A program made the translations under genes and the position numbers. 64,000 nt of DNA from Alitta virens (Eukaryota > Annelida > Polychaeta > Phyllodocida > Nereididae): the NCBI GenBank assembly GCA_932294295.1, contig OW028575.1, positions 41,016,753 through 41,080,752 on the forward strand. The letters are read 5' to 3'. Below, piece by piece: positions 1 to 10,249 of the stretch. The notes below the pieces were generated by a model. It ran no database searches. It saw nothing but the letters and a program-made list of their open reading frames with translations, and had not been told where the DNA came from. How positions within the stretch are numbered: position 1 is the stretch's first letter; every line of letters starts with the position of its first letter.

Positions 1-1069
1 GTGTATTATCATATAGTAGGGGGTTAACGTGTTTTGTCCTAGTACATTTGAATTTAAAAATGAAAAAATTCAGCGGTCCTAGCAATACATTTTAATTTGT
101 TAAACCCCGTGAAAAGTTTTCTGGATCCGCCCCTGTCATAGAAACTGCCCATGCTAACACATGGAAGACATGTCTGTCCTCATTTTATTGATGATATTTT
201 CATAAAAGTTTTTGCTGAGTCAAGTGAATGCATTTCATATGCAGGATGTTCATCGTGACTCTTTTCTTCCATCTTTTACATGGATCTGCGCTGGCTCCTT
301 TTATGACTATGTCCAAAAATTCCTACAATTACTGGTACATATGTTTTAGTGGATTGCACAGAAGTTTAGTCAGCCACTTGTCAAAGTGTCACCCTGCTCA
401 ATATTTTATTAAATGAAAATCGCTGTATTTGTAACACGTTTTTTTTTTCACTAATAGTGGACAAAATATAATGAATCTGAATCTATATCACTATTGGAAA
501 CTGGCACTGAAGTCGGATCGGCTCACTGCTGCTTATGCCCTAGCCACATATTGCACCAACTGCTGGTGGTGAACTGCTGGTGACAGCTAGAACTAAAAGG
601 CTCCTACATATTACAGGATTTTGACAGCATAGGAGTGCGCTAAAAGTCATTACAAGTCGCTCATGAATGTCTGGACTTCGGATTGGTGCATGTTCGTGCA
701 TAGAAGCACAGAAAAGGAAATCCTGAAGAATACGACAATTTTATATTTTCATTGGTAACTGTATAACACTTAATAGGGCATTTCTATGCGCTACACTACC
801 TTACAGTGGATTGCAAAGAAGTGTAGTCACTTGTCAAAATGTCCTATAGTGATGTCACAATTTACCATGCGCATAGACTTCATTTCTTTGGTTTCAATTA
901 GCTTTAAAAAACCCAGAAGTAATCCTTAATGAATGGTACAATCATTTCAGAAGTATTTTTCAGAGTAGTTAGTCAGTCGTGTTATGACTAGTTAACGCTT
1001 GGTTGGGCATGATCACCTATTGTGCAGAAGTCCAAAACATTGCAAATAAATTTAGTTCCATCCTACCCC
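1..1069. other. Non-genic stretch with LINE scrap and short internal repeat
   Basis: I see no gene here. Two segments about 460 bp apart (around 348-390 and 809-850) share a sequence of the form GGATTGCA..AGAAGT..AGTCA..ACTTGTCAAA, so part of this stretch is internally duplicated. Bases 909-985 match the endonuclease-RT linker of the LINE downstream (compare 5918-5990), so a small LINE fragment on the + strand lies here. The longest open frame, near 228-416, has no recognisable protein features. Confidence 0.55.
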
Positions 1070-1132
1070 AGATAACATTCCAAATCGTTTTATGGAAACG
1101 ACGCTGAGGCGATTTGGAATGCTATCTGGGAT
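1070..1132. repeat. 63-bp near-perfect palindrome
   Basis: The left arm CCCAGATAACATTCCAAATCG pairs with the right arm CGATTTGGAATGCTATCTGGG, with one mismatch and about 20 nt between the arms. The transcript could fold into a long hairpin. It abuts the left arm of the larger inverted repeat that starts at about 1134. It could be a tiny inverted-repeat transposon or a rearrangement scar. Confidence 0.75.
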
Positions 1133-1133
1133 A

Positions 1134-1466
1134 AAGTCTTTTCACTGAACAGCCCTGAATTCATCAATACATACATTTTGTAAGTCCTTCGTCTCCTCTT
1201 ATTACTCATTTTGCTTTTCAGACATAGAAGATAATAACTAACTGATTCAATAAATATAACTTTTTCAGAAAAATAACAAAAATCAACTTAATGATAAAGT
1301 GTCAAATATACATTAAAATGCACTAAAAAATACTGCTGCTTGGATGCACTTTGCTTCAGCCAATCACAGTCAAGGGCGGGAACTTTTTCAGCCAATAGAA
1401 TTGCAGTATTCTGTTTTAGCCACCTGGTGAAAACACAGAGAACCTTCCTTGAAAATCCACTATTAA
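1134..1466 (-). repeat. Left arm of dispersed inverted repeat (antisense LINE piece with nested insert)
   Basis: This segment is the reverse complement of 7545-7857 with moderate divergence. It includes the terminal motif GAAAATCCACTATT, a stretch with CACTTTGCTTCAGCCAATCA, and at its other end a fragment of the LINE reverse transcriptase. The same nested insert within the same LINE segment occurs in both arms. The insert therefore predates the copying or rearrangement that produced the inverted pair. Confidence 0.7.
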
Positions 1467-1559
1467 AAAAAATTGATATTGTGTAAATTTGCTGTTTTAT
1501 GAAAAGAATGATAACTGACTAGCAATCCACCGCATTCATACTTTTTTACAAAATGCCAC

Positions 1560-2480
1560 AAGACAGACCAGGGCAATGACCTCACTTGAGACAACACCAA
1601 TAGACACGGTTCTCGAGAAATGAAATAATATCGAGAATGAGCAACAAGTCATAAAGAGAATGATTGACGGCAAGATTGACACATTTTAAAAGTTGTTTGA
1701 AAGTATGGAAAATAAGCTGGAAGAGATGAAAAGGTCATTTAACAGCGAAGTGAAACGTCTTACAGGCGAATGTTATGACCTTAGGAACACTGCGGCAACT
1801 TCAACAACTTATCAAGAAAGACCCTAATGAAGATATACAAAAAATGTAGATAGATAGAACTGTGGTTGTCACTAACCTAGAAGACAATGGTATTGGAGGC
1901 TAGAGTCGATAACTTAGTTCAATGCTTGGGGTTTCAGATACCTCATGACGTCTCAGTGGCACAAAGTAAAGAGATTGCCGAGCAGAGAAGGTAAAACAGG
2001 CATTGCGAAAATTGACAGTCTTGAATCCACGATTAAAGTATCGAGGGCTAAAAGAAACTTAAAAACAATACTGGAATATTCAAGGTGTTGGATGAGATCT
2101 TGCAAAAAGCCAAAAAACACAGAGAGAGAGAGAGTTTCGGAGATGAACTCCAAGCTGTTGTTAGATTTGATGCAGGATGGAAATAAGTACAAGATTGCCA
2201 GCAATGGTAACATAGTGCCCAGAGATGACCATGCTGAGATGGAGGGTGACCAAAGTGGGGCTACTGCTGCTTCCAGGGGCAATTTCAGAGAGGCCAGGTG
2301 ACATCACTATGGACGAGGTGGACCCAGGAGTGGTGGTTAGAGAAATGATGAACTAAATCCAAGGGATCCTGACAGACCGGACACGTACTAAGATATAGGT
2401 CCGGCTCGTGCAGGCCTGGATAACTCCCATCTTAATAGAAGATATACAGATGATCATGATGATAATCAAGAAATATGAGT
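1560..2480 (+). pseudogene. Decayed LINE ORF1 (coiled coil plus RRM-like ORF1p)
   Basis: Broken + strand frames read as a non-LTR retrotransposon ORF1 protein. A charged coiled-coil-like part (SMENKLEEMKRSFNSEVKRL, near 1705-1765) is followed by TVVVTNLEDNG near 1858, which fits the first strand of an ORF1p RRM. Then come LVQCLGFQIPHDVSVAQ and, near 2195-2230, ASNGNIVPRDD, which resembles the conserved ORF1 end. Several stops and frameshifts show it is dead. The longest intact piece is about 1945-2301. It lies directly upstream of the minisatellite and of the ORF2 remains, which is the normal LINE order. Confidence 0.65.
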
Positions 2481-2484
2481 CTGA

Positions 2485-3635
2485 AGTTGTTGGATATTGG
2501 ATATTTGATATTCGTTTGATATTCGTTTGATTTTCGCAAGGTGAAGTTTATCAGATATTGGATATTTGATATTTGTTTGATATTTCGCAAGGTGAAGTTT
2601 ATTGGATATTGGATATTTGATATTCGTTTGATATTTTGCAAGGAGGAGTTTATTGGATATTGGATATTTGATATTCGTTTGATATTTCGCAAGGAGAAGT
2701 TTATTGGATATTGGATATTTGATATTCATTTGATATTCGCAAGGTGAAGTTTATCGGATATTGGATATTAGATATTCGTTTGATATTTCGCAAGGATAAG
2801 TTTATTGGATATTTGATATTTGTTGATATTTCGCAAGGTGAAGTTTATCGGATATTGGATATTTGATATTCATTTGATATTCGCAAGGTGAAGTTTATCG
2901 GATATTGGATATTTGATATTCGTTTGATATTTCGCAAGGTGAAGTTTATTGGATATTGGATATTTGATATTCGTTTGATATTTCGCAAGGAGAAGTTTAT
3001 TGGATATTGGATATTTGATATTCGTTTGATATTTCGCAAGGAGAAGTTTATTGGATATTGGATATTTGATATTCATTTGATATTCGCAAGGATAAGTTTA
3101 TTGGATATTAGATATTTGTTGATATTTCGCAAGGTGAAGTTTATCGGATATTGGATATTTGATATTCGTTTGATATTCGCAAGGTGAAGTTTATTGGATA
3201 TTGGATATTTGATATTTGTTTGATATTTCGCAAGGTGAAGTTTGTTGGATATTTGATATTTGTTGATATTTCGCAAGGTGAAGTTTATCGGATATTGGAT
3301 ATTTGATATTTGTTGAAATTCGCAAGGTGAAGTTTATTGGATATTGGATATTTGATATTTGTTTGATATTTCGCAAGGTGAAGTTTGTTGGATATTTGAT
3401 ATTTGTTGATATTTCGCAAGGTGAAGTTTATCGGATATTGGATATTTGATATTTGTTGATATTCGCAAGGTGAAGTTTATTGGATATTGGATATTTGATA
3501 TTTGTTTGATATTTCGCAAGGTGAAGTTAGTTGGATATTTGATATTTGTTGATATTTCGCAAGGTGAAGTTTATCGGATATTGGATATTTGATATTCGTT
3601 TGATATTCGCAAGGTGAAGTTTGTTGGATATTGGG
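2485..3635. repeat. Minisatellite, unit about 51 bp, with 143-bp higher-order repeat
   Basis: More than 20 tandem copies of an AT-rich unit containing TTGGATATTTGATATTCG, TTGATATTTCGCAAGG and TGAAGTTTAT. Most units are about 50-51 bp and some lack 7-15 bp. From 3191 onward three blocks start exactly 143 bp apart (3191, 3334, 3477), a higher-order unit of three sub-repeats. The array reads open in several frames on both strands because it has few stops, giving low-complexity peptides I do not regard as genes. It sits between LINE ORF1 and ORF2. Confidence 0.93.
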
Positions 3636-3838
3636 TAGTTGTATAATATAAGTCCAAAAAATCATAACAGTGGACAGAATGACCTTCAAAACACATTAGC
3701 ATATGAAGTAACATCTTCAGTAGTTTTTAGTTTTTTTTACCAGTTTTTGTACATTATTCAGCTGAATATCAAATGGCTGCTCAAATATCAAACGAATATC
3801 AAACGAATATCAAACAGCCATTCAAGAATTGAGCAATA
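3636..3838. repeat. Spacer with inverted minisatellite copies
   Basis: This is the spacer between the minisatellite and LINE ORF2. At about 3776-3815 it holds three consecutive ATATCAAACGA units. These are the reverse complement of the TCGTTTGATAT core of the array to the left, so the array is flanked by a short block in the opposite orientation. Confidence 0.6.
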
Positions 3839-3849
3839 GTCAGTTTAAT

Positions 3850-5160
3850 GACTGCATGAAAATTGCAACTTCGAATGTTAATGGGTGGACATTGACAAAT
3901 TCACGTATTAGACAAGATATCTTATTATCACTATCTTTGGACATCCTTTGTGTTTTGAAGACAATTTTGAAAGACAATGATGAAATTGAGTTGTCTGGTT
4001 ATAAGTAGTATAGGCAAAATAGAAGTATGCTACATTTCAGAGCAAACATTAAAGTTGGACTTTTGCAATGCTTTGATTGTAATGTGATAGACAATAACCA
4101 TGAGGGTACATTAATCATTCAGTTGTGTAATAGAATTTAAGGATTTAAAGTTTGTTTTTATATTTCGTATATTCCTCTGGAAAGATCTGCTAGAGTAAGA
4201 AATTCTGATTCATTTTATGAGTTTCATTAAGCAAAGCATATATGTACACTGAGATTGATTTGAGAGTAATACTTCATTTGAATGCTCGTGTGGGCAATAA
4301 AATTGACTATGTAACAGATGTTGATGGTGAATGTATAGCTAGACGTGTGAATATTGATGATGGATTTAATAAGCATGGAGAAAGCCAAGTAGAATTATGT
4401 TTAGATAGCAAATTCTTCATTTTAAATGGATGTATTACTCCAGAAAAAGACAATTTTACATTTTTATCCACAAGACTACATTTTAGCTCCAGAGACTGAC
4501 TTAAGCTTTTTCACTGAATCAGAGGTGCTCACTGTGTCAGACATTATTAATGAGTTCATGCTGATCCCACCAGAGGGAGGCAGCGAGGCGCATCCAGTTA
4601 AAATTCAATAACAATGAAAAAAAACAAAAAAAAAACCAATGATTTTATGAATAATGGGGAGACATTACATGCTATTTTGCACAGGACAGATAGGATAGAA
4701 AACACTGAGCATACCCAACGAAATATTGATGAAATTTATGAAAGAATTTGTGAAGTATACTAGTCAGAGATGGATAGTAATTTAAGATATTGCAACGGAA
4801 TTCTGACAGACTTCGGCAAAAAATGCACAAAAGGCTACCCAACCGGTGGTGTGAAGTATTAAGCATAATGTGACACGATGTGTGTGCAAGTGAGAAATAT
4901 TTTCTGAGATTGAAGGGTCGAAGAAAATGATAAAGAAGACAGCAAGCTGTGTTTAAGGGAAACAGAGCCATTTTGATGGAGCTTACATATAAGCGAATTA
5001 AACGAAAGTATGAGAATGATAAACTATCTCACATAAGATTATTGGAAAAATCTAGTCCGGTATTCTGGGAGGCACTAAAGAGGCACTAAAGAAGTTGGGT
5101 CCAAAGAAAAAGATGTATATACCAGAGGATATTTTATTAAGTGATGGTAGATAGATATGG
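3850..5160 (+). pseudogene. Decayed LINE ORF2, apurinic endonuclease (EEP) domain
   Basis: The broken + strand frames keep the order of an EEP endonuclease. KIATSNVNGWTLTNSRIRQD (about 3858) is the start, DILCVLKT and ELSGYK follow, and LHLNARVGNK near 4275 corresponds to the GDFNAR motif. HGESQVELCLDSKFFILNGC (about 4375) and DYILAP (about 4477) complete the C-terminal half. Stops and frameshifts interrupt it, so it is inactive. The distal part, about 4600-5160, is the degraded linker toward the reverse transcriptase. Confidence 0.75.
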
Positions 5161-5214
5161 AAAGTGCAGCCCTCTAAGGGAAATTCTTGCCGCTATCGAG
5201 GGTTGATTTATGAG

Positions 5215-5735
5215 GTGAGAGAGGAGGTGTCCACCCATGTTACACATTTACCCCATGGGTGGGATCTTTTACTTGCCTCAGCATAGACACTAAGTACAGG
5301 TGAGAGAGAGGAGGTGTCCGCCTATGTTACACATTTACCCCGTAAATGGGATCTTTTACTTGCCTCAACATAGACACTGAGTACAGGTGAGAGGAGGTGT
5401 CCACCCATGTTACACATTTACCCCATGGGTGGGATCTTTTACTTGCCTCAGCATAGACACTAAGTACAGGCGAGAGAGAGGAGGTGTCCGCCTATGTTAC
5501 ACATTTACCCCGTAAATGGCACGGACCCTAGTCTCACTATAGTGTGCTATTTAGACTATATTATATACACTATCGCCCACACGCACAGTGAGGCTAGGGT
5601 CCGTGGTAAATGGGATCTTTTACTTGCCTCAGCATAGACACTGAGTACAGGTGAGAGAGAGGAGGTGTCCACCCATGTTACACATTTACCCCATAAGTTA
5701 GATCTTTTACTTGTCTCAGCATAGACACTGAATAC
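5215..5735. repeat. 87-bp tandem repeat, five copies, alternating two variants
   Basis: Copies begin at GAGGAGGTGTCC at 5221, 5308, 5391, 5478 and 5659. Two forms alternate: one reads CACCCATG with CCATGGGTGGG, the other CGCCTATG with CCGTAAATGGG, giving a higher-order unit of about 170 bp. The larger gap before the last copy equals the inserted 86-bp element plus its 8-bp target duplication. The array interrupts the LINE ORF2 linker. Confidence 0.92.
5520..5605. mobile_element. 86-bp hAT-like MITE with 8-bp target site duplication
   Basis: The terminal inverted repeats are about 19 bp: CACGGACCCTAGTCTCACT at the left, and AGTGAGGCTAGGGTCCGTG at the right, with one mismatch. The element is flanked by perfect 8-bp direct repeats GTAAATGG at 5512-5519 and 5606-5613. 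Removing the element and one copy restores the 87-bp tandem unit. An 8-bp duplication is typical of hAT-class transposases. It has no coding capacity. Confidence 0.93.
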
Positions 5736-5739
5736 AAGG

Positions 5740-5894
5740 GACCGCCAACTTAATGTCTCATCCGAACGACATCCAGCTGGGATGTTGCTCAGGAAGGGCG
5801 CCCAAGCTCGGGATTGAACCTGGGTCCTTCAGAGATTATTAATCTATTATTATTAATAAGGCGAGCGTATTACCAATAGACCACCCAGCTGCTT
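5740..5894 (-). mobile_element. tRNA-derived SINE
   Basis: On the minus strand the head reads AGCTGGGTGGTCTATTGGTA (A-box-like, around 5872-5882). A B box GGTTCAATCC follows at 5811-5820, inside the T-arm-like CCAGGTTCAATCCCGAGC. The part between the boxes carries an ATT/AATA-rich insertion, so no proper cloverleaf forms. This is a tRNA-related SINE head and not a working tRNA gene. Confidence 0.75.
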
Positions 5895-5899
5895 GATGG

Positions 5900-6865
5900 T
5901 TCTACTTCAACAAACTCAGAAGTAATTATTAATGAATGGTACAATCAGTTTAGAAGTATGTTTCAGAGTAGTCACTCAGGCCCAGGTTTTGATGAAGAAC
6001 TGTTTGATTACATTGTGCATAAGAACTTAAGAGTATGAAAGAGGTGAAAGTAATCCACCGCACTATTACAGATTTTAACTGGTTCATGAAATTATAAATG
6101 ACTCTGTAAATAAAGAAGAGGTTGAATTGTTGGTGAAAAGAGCTAAGGCAAGCAAAGCAATGGAAGTGGACAAAATTCCGAGTGCAATCTTGAAAAATTA
6201 ATCATCAATTACATTACTTTATTCATTATTTTCAATGTTTTGAAAGTGGTCTTGTACCAACATGTTGGAACCAAATTTTAATAAAAGCAATATCCAAAAT
6301 TCAAACATTTGACAAAAGAGTCCTAAATTATACAGAGGAATTAGTCTAATCTCATGTATTGGCAAACTTTTTTTAAATCAAAGACTGACAGTGTTCTTAG
6401 AAATTTCAGGGTTAACAGTAGATGAGCAAAATGGTTTTAGAGCCACCCGTTCCTGTCTTGGGTCACTCTTGACCATATTTTTGCGCTCTCTATCGTAACC
6501 GTTTAGCACCTTCTGTTGCTATATAGACATGTCTAAAGCATTCGATTCTGCTAACAGAGACTATTTGTATAAGCTTCATTATAACGGAATAAGTGGTAAA
6601 ATGTATGTGGCAATCGAATCAGTTCTATTACAATCAAATGCAGTGAAAGTCAATGAGCAACAGAATGGTTCCATAGTGAATTAGGAGTTAGGCAAGGTAA
6701 TCCACTATCTCCTTCATTTTTCAGCTTGTACATAAAGGACCTAGCATTATATTTATCTAATATGAATTTGGGTGTTCTGATTGGAGATGAGGTTGTCAAT
6801 ATATTATATGTAGATGACCTGGTGATTTTGGCAAAAAATGAATTTGGCAATTAATGTTGAACAAG
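5900..6865 (+). pseudogene. Decayed LINE ORF2, reverse transcriptase fingers and palm
   Basis: Conserved RT blocks appear in order on the + strand with stops and frameshifts. NEWYNQFRSMFQSS near 5932 is the linker, and KASKAMEVDKIPSAIL lies near 6150. ISLISCIGKLF is near 6345, DEQNGFRATRS near 6422, DMSKAFDSANRDYLY near 6527, VRQGNPLSPSFFSLYIKDL near 6690, and the catalytic ILYVDDLVILAKN near 6800. The variant of the YxDD box is YVDD. The order and wording fit the CR1/L2 group of non-LTR elements. The frame breaks off at about 6855, where another insert begins. Confidence 0.85.
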
Positions 6866-7480
6866 ATAAGATAAGATTGTTTATTGATGGCGTTGCTTTG
6901 CTGGCGTTGCAGCGGCACCCACCAAAAATGTTGTTGCAATTTAATTTAAGAAAATAAAACCATTACACTGATAACTAATAATTGTCTTTATACGAGTCCG
7001 CTGAACCACACCCCAAGTGGCCGCGAGGATCAAACGTTTTCCCACCGCTCAGATAGCAATCAAGACTGACGCCTGAATTGCTCATCATAATTAAATGTCA
7101 GTTTATTGCAATTGTGTGCCCTGTGTTCTCTGTCCACTATTGGAGTTATTGCAACTGTTAACAGTATGTCAATCAGTTTTGCACACAAAACATGCAATTA
7201 AAATTTTCATAACAGAAAATACTTTGCCTGCTATTGCTACATTTGGTTTATGTAATATTACCTTGCTGTTGCTACATTTTTCTGCTATTTTAGCATAATT
7301 ATATATTGCAAGTTTGCACCTGCTGTTGCTACATTTATGATGTAGTGCTATCATTCCCACTGCTTTCATTTACTAGACCCTTTAGGGGAATTACCTGTTT
7401 GCTATAAATTCAAAATTTATAGAATTGGCTGCGGTAGACAAAACCGTGTGCAGCAAATATCATGTGCAACGATTGGTGCT
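6866..7480. mobile_element. Insert of unknown class inside LINE RT
   Basis: The RT frame stops at about 6855 and resumes at about 7480 with WSLNINADKTKI, so roughly 600 bp of unrelated sequence interrupts it. The insert starts with a simple run AAGATAAGATAAGATT, which resembles the repeat tail of a reverse-oriented retroelement. I see no coding potential or clear terminal repeats. Confidence 0.5.
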
Positions 7481-8905
7481 TTCAATGGAGTTTAAATATA
7501 AATGCAGATAAAACTAAAATAAAATCATTTCGAAATCAGTCACAATAGTGGATTTTCACAGAAGGTTCTCTGTATTTCCACCAGGTGGCTAAAACAGAAT
7601 ACTGCAGTTCTATTGGCTGAAAAAGTTGCTGCCCTTGACTCTGATTGGCTGAAGCAAAGTGCATCCAAGCAGCAGTATTTTTAGTGCATTTTAATGTATA
7701 TTTGATACTTTATCATTTAGTTGATTTTTCTGAGAAAGTTATATATATGGAATCAGTCAGTTATTACCTACTGTGTCTGAAAAGCAAAATGAGTAATAAG
7801 AGGAGAGGAAAGACTCATGTCTCGCTGAATTCAGGGCTGTTCAATGAAAAGACTCTAGCTATTAGCAACAAACTAATGAGCCATGATTTTGAAGTTGTCA
7901 GCCAATATAAATATTTGGGTGTGATTTTTCCAGAATTTTAAAAATTTTGACATCTGCCCATAAGTATTGGATGACAGTACAAGCAGAGCTTTAGTATTCA
8001 AAATTTTAACACAGTTCAAAACCATAGATTATTATTTTTTCACCAAAATTTTTAATACGTGTCTGATGCAAATCATGAATTATATATATAAGGATTATGA
8101 CTTACTAAATGTTATTAAAAATAAAAATTGCCAGATATTATCTCGGTGTACACAAATTTGCACCTAACTTGGGGGTTTGGGGTGATATGAGTTGGTTACC
8201 AACTTACCAACAATCATGAAGGAGAAGGTTGAAATGGTGAGACTGGTAGGTTGATAAGAATGGATGATATTCGACCAACAAATCAGATGTAATTGTATGA
8301 AACAGAAGCGGTAAAATTTAGAATTGATTGTTTGACATTTTTAAAAGAAATTGGCAAATTAACATTAATGACTATCCGAAATTATGCTCGTATAGATCGT
8401 TTAAAACAGAATATTCATTAGAAAGATATGTCAGTAATTTTTTTTAACAAGATCACCGAGGTCATTTTTAGCTCAGTTTAGATTTTGCCAATGAATATTG
8501 AAACAGGAAGATTTACCTCGCCTCCTACATGTACTCCAATAGAGATTAGAGTATTTTTAATTTGTGATCAAAGTAGTATTGAAAATTAAATTCACTTTTT
8601 GCTGTCAGAAAACCTATTGATACTGAGTAAAGATGTTCTGTTTAAATCTATTATGAATATTGAAAATCCACAAACATCGGCAAAGTTTATCCAAAACTGA
8701 ATAAATGCATTATATTGTAATAAGTATTTTCATTGAACTTGTATAATTTTGAAATTTAATAGTACTCCCTCTTGTTTCTATGTCAGTGTTTTTGTTTTAT
8801 TTAAATCAGATGTATATGTAATATAATTACAGATATTAATTTCCGTGACCAATATATCGGCCTGATAGGCCGATCATGAAAATATTTTTTTGTTTACCTT
8901 ATATA
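7481..8905 (+). pseudogene. Decayed LINE ORF2 C-terminus and 3' end
   Basis: After the insert the RT resumes with NADKTKIKSF, is interrupted again at 7545-7790, and continues with RRGKTHVSLNSGLFNEKT and the thumb motif QYKYLGVIF at about 7905. Near 8565 the C-terminal SSIENEIHFLL fits the zinc-knuckle-like end of CR1-type ORF2 proteins. The AT-rich remainder to about 8905 looks like the LINE 3' UTR. Confidence 0.65.
7545..7857 (+). repeat. Right arm of dispersed inverted repeat
   Basis: Inverted partner of 1134-1466. It starts with AATAGTGGATTTTCACAGAA and includes GGTTCTCTGTATTTCCACCA. Its terminal 44 bases also match the reverse complement of 54987-55030 in an intron of CCDC86 with about two mismatches. 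The terminal motif therefore belongs to a dispersed repeat family in this genome. Confidence 0.75.
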
Positions 8906-9720
8906 TATATGCAAATTCAATGGAGGGTTTTATTCAATGCGGAAAAAAACAAATATATGTATTTTACTAAAACACAACCTGCATTACCAGCCCTTTTATA
9001 AAATGATAGTAGACTGGAATGGAAAATCGTGTTCAGACTATTATGAATAAAGTGTCTAGAACATTGAATTCACTTTAGCGAATAAGACATATCATAAAAG
9101 AAATAAATATTATTATTATTATAAAACACTTATATCATGGTCCTCCTGTTGGGCCACCGTCTACCTGTCACCTGCTGAGGTTGTAACGAGCTCTAAGAAG
9201 TTGGAAAGATTACAAAAAGAAGCAGGCATTATACTAGCCTGAGAAATCTGATGTTTAGTCTTGTTTTATTATCTGACATTTATGAGCGCTATCGCCGCCA
9301 ATTAATGGCCACTCACTAAAAACGTCACACGTGCTGTCAGGAAGAGTTCGTCGGGCTAGCATCATATGTACAGGAGGAGCCTTGCGACTGACTAACCATG
9401 AAATATTATTAACTGAAGTATGATGGGAACCACTAGTATTAGGCAACAAAACCATCAACTATTGGCCTTTCAAATAATCTTTGAACCTCGAGGTTCTGGA
9501 GTAAGGAATTGTAAATTGTATATTTTGGACAGCTAGAGGCACCTGTTCAAATAAATATGATGGACAATATCTGTAATAAATAATGTATACTGCAAGCTAC
9601 TAACCATGTAGGCCTATACTAACAAGTTGAGCATCACCTATGTGACAATTTTGTTGTGTGGTTATACTTGAAAGAAATAAAGCTTAAATAAAATAAAATA
9701 AATTAAGAAATGTGAAAGTC
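8906..9720. other. Old retroelement debris
   Basis: No intact gene. Near 9165-9235 the + strand reads STSPAEVV-like then SSKKLERLQKEAGIILA, which resembles the far C-terminal part of CR1-like reverse transcriptases. Near 9676-9706 AAATAAAATAAAATAAA may be a LINE tail. There is an (ATT)n run at about 9105-9120. Confidence 0.4.
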
Positions 9721-10240
9721 ACTTTAATAACAAGTTTTTGAATCTTGTGTTCCAGCTGAGAATAATGGAATAGAAGGAGGGAAAAGCCGAATTCAATAAT
9801 ATAGAGGCGAGTCCTTCAAGCTACTCACTGTGTATTTTATAACTATTTTTAATTTACATTTGAAAATATATGTCACCCTCCCGTGAAATTTTGACCCCCC
9901 TGTGGCACTTACAAGTAACCTTACTGGCTTATGGCAATGTGCGACACATTGTATGTGTATTAATTACAGTCTCTGACTGAAGTGCTTTGTACACCTATTT
10001 GGCGGCAAAACGAAAGAGGCGCCACTATCTGGAACATGACGTCATTGCAGAAAATGCATCTTATTATGTGATTGGATAATAAAAACGAACAAGAATTATA
10101 TATATTTCGATTATATGCTCTAAATAATAAGAGGAACAGATATTATCAAACTAAAAAAAATTACGGAAAGCTTAGAGGCGAATCTTGTTGAGCCATAGAA
10201 ATGAAAAAATTAATTTTCATACGGGCACCTCAGTTTCTGC
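9721..10240. other. Intergenic region upstream of the RNA-binding protein gene
   Basis: No coding signal. It carries the presumed distal promoter of the gene that follows, including one full CRE palindrome, which is listed separately. Confidence 0.4.
10037..10044. promoter_or_regulatory. CRE palindrome TGACGTCA
   Basis: Perfect CREB/ATF site about 0.2-0.3 kb upstream of the probable first exon of the RNA-binding protein gene. The same octamer also appears in non-promoter sequence of this window (20964-20971, 39056 region, 57104-57111), so function is only suggested by position. Confidence 0.4.
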
Positions 10241-10249
10241 GCACCAGTT

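Noticed and set aside
2485..3635. CRISPR array
   Set aside because: Units are contiguous without unique spacers and the DNA is nuclear eukaryotic.
2432..3689. Many open frames with repeated peptides such as KFIGYWIFDI or NIKYPISNK
   Set aside because: They are readings of the minisatellite in several frames and both strands; the unit simply lacks stops.
5740..5894. A tRNA gene
   Set aside because: A and B boxes are present but the anticodon region is replaced by an AT-rich insertion and no acceptor stem pairs.
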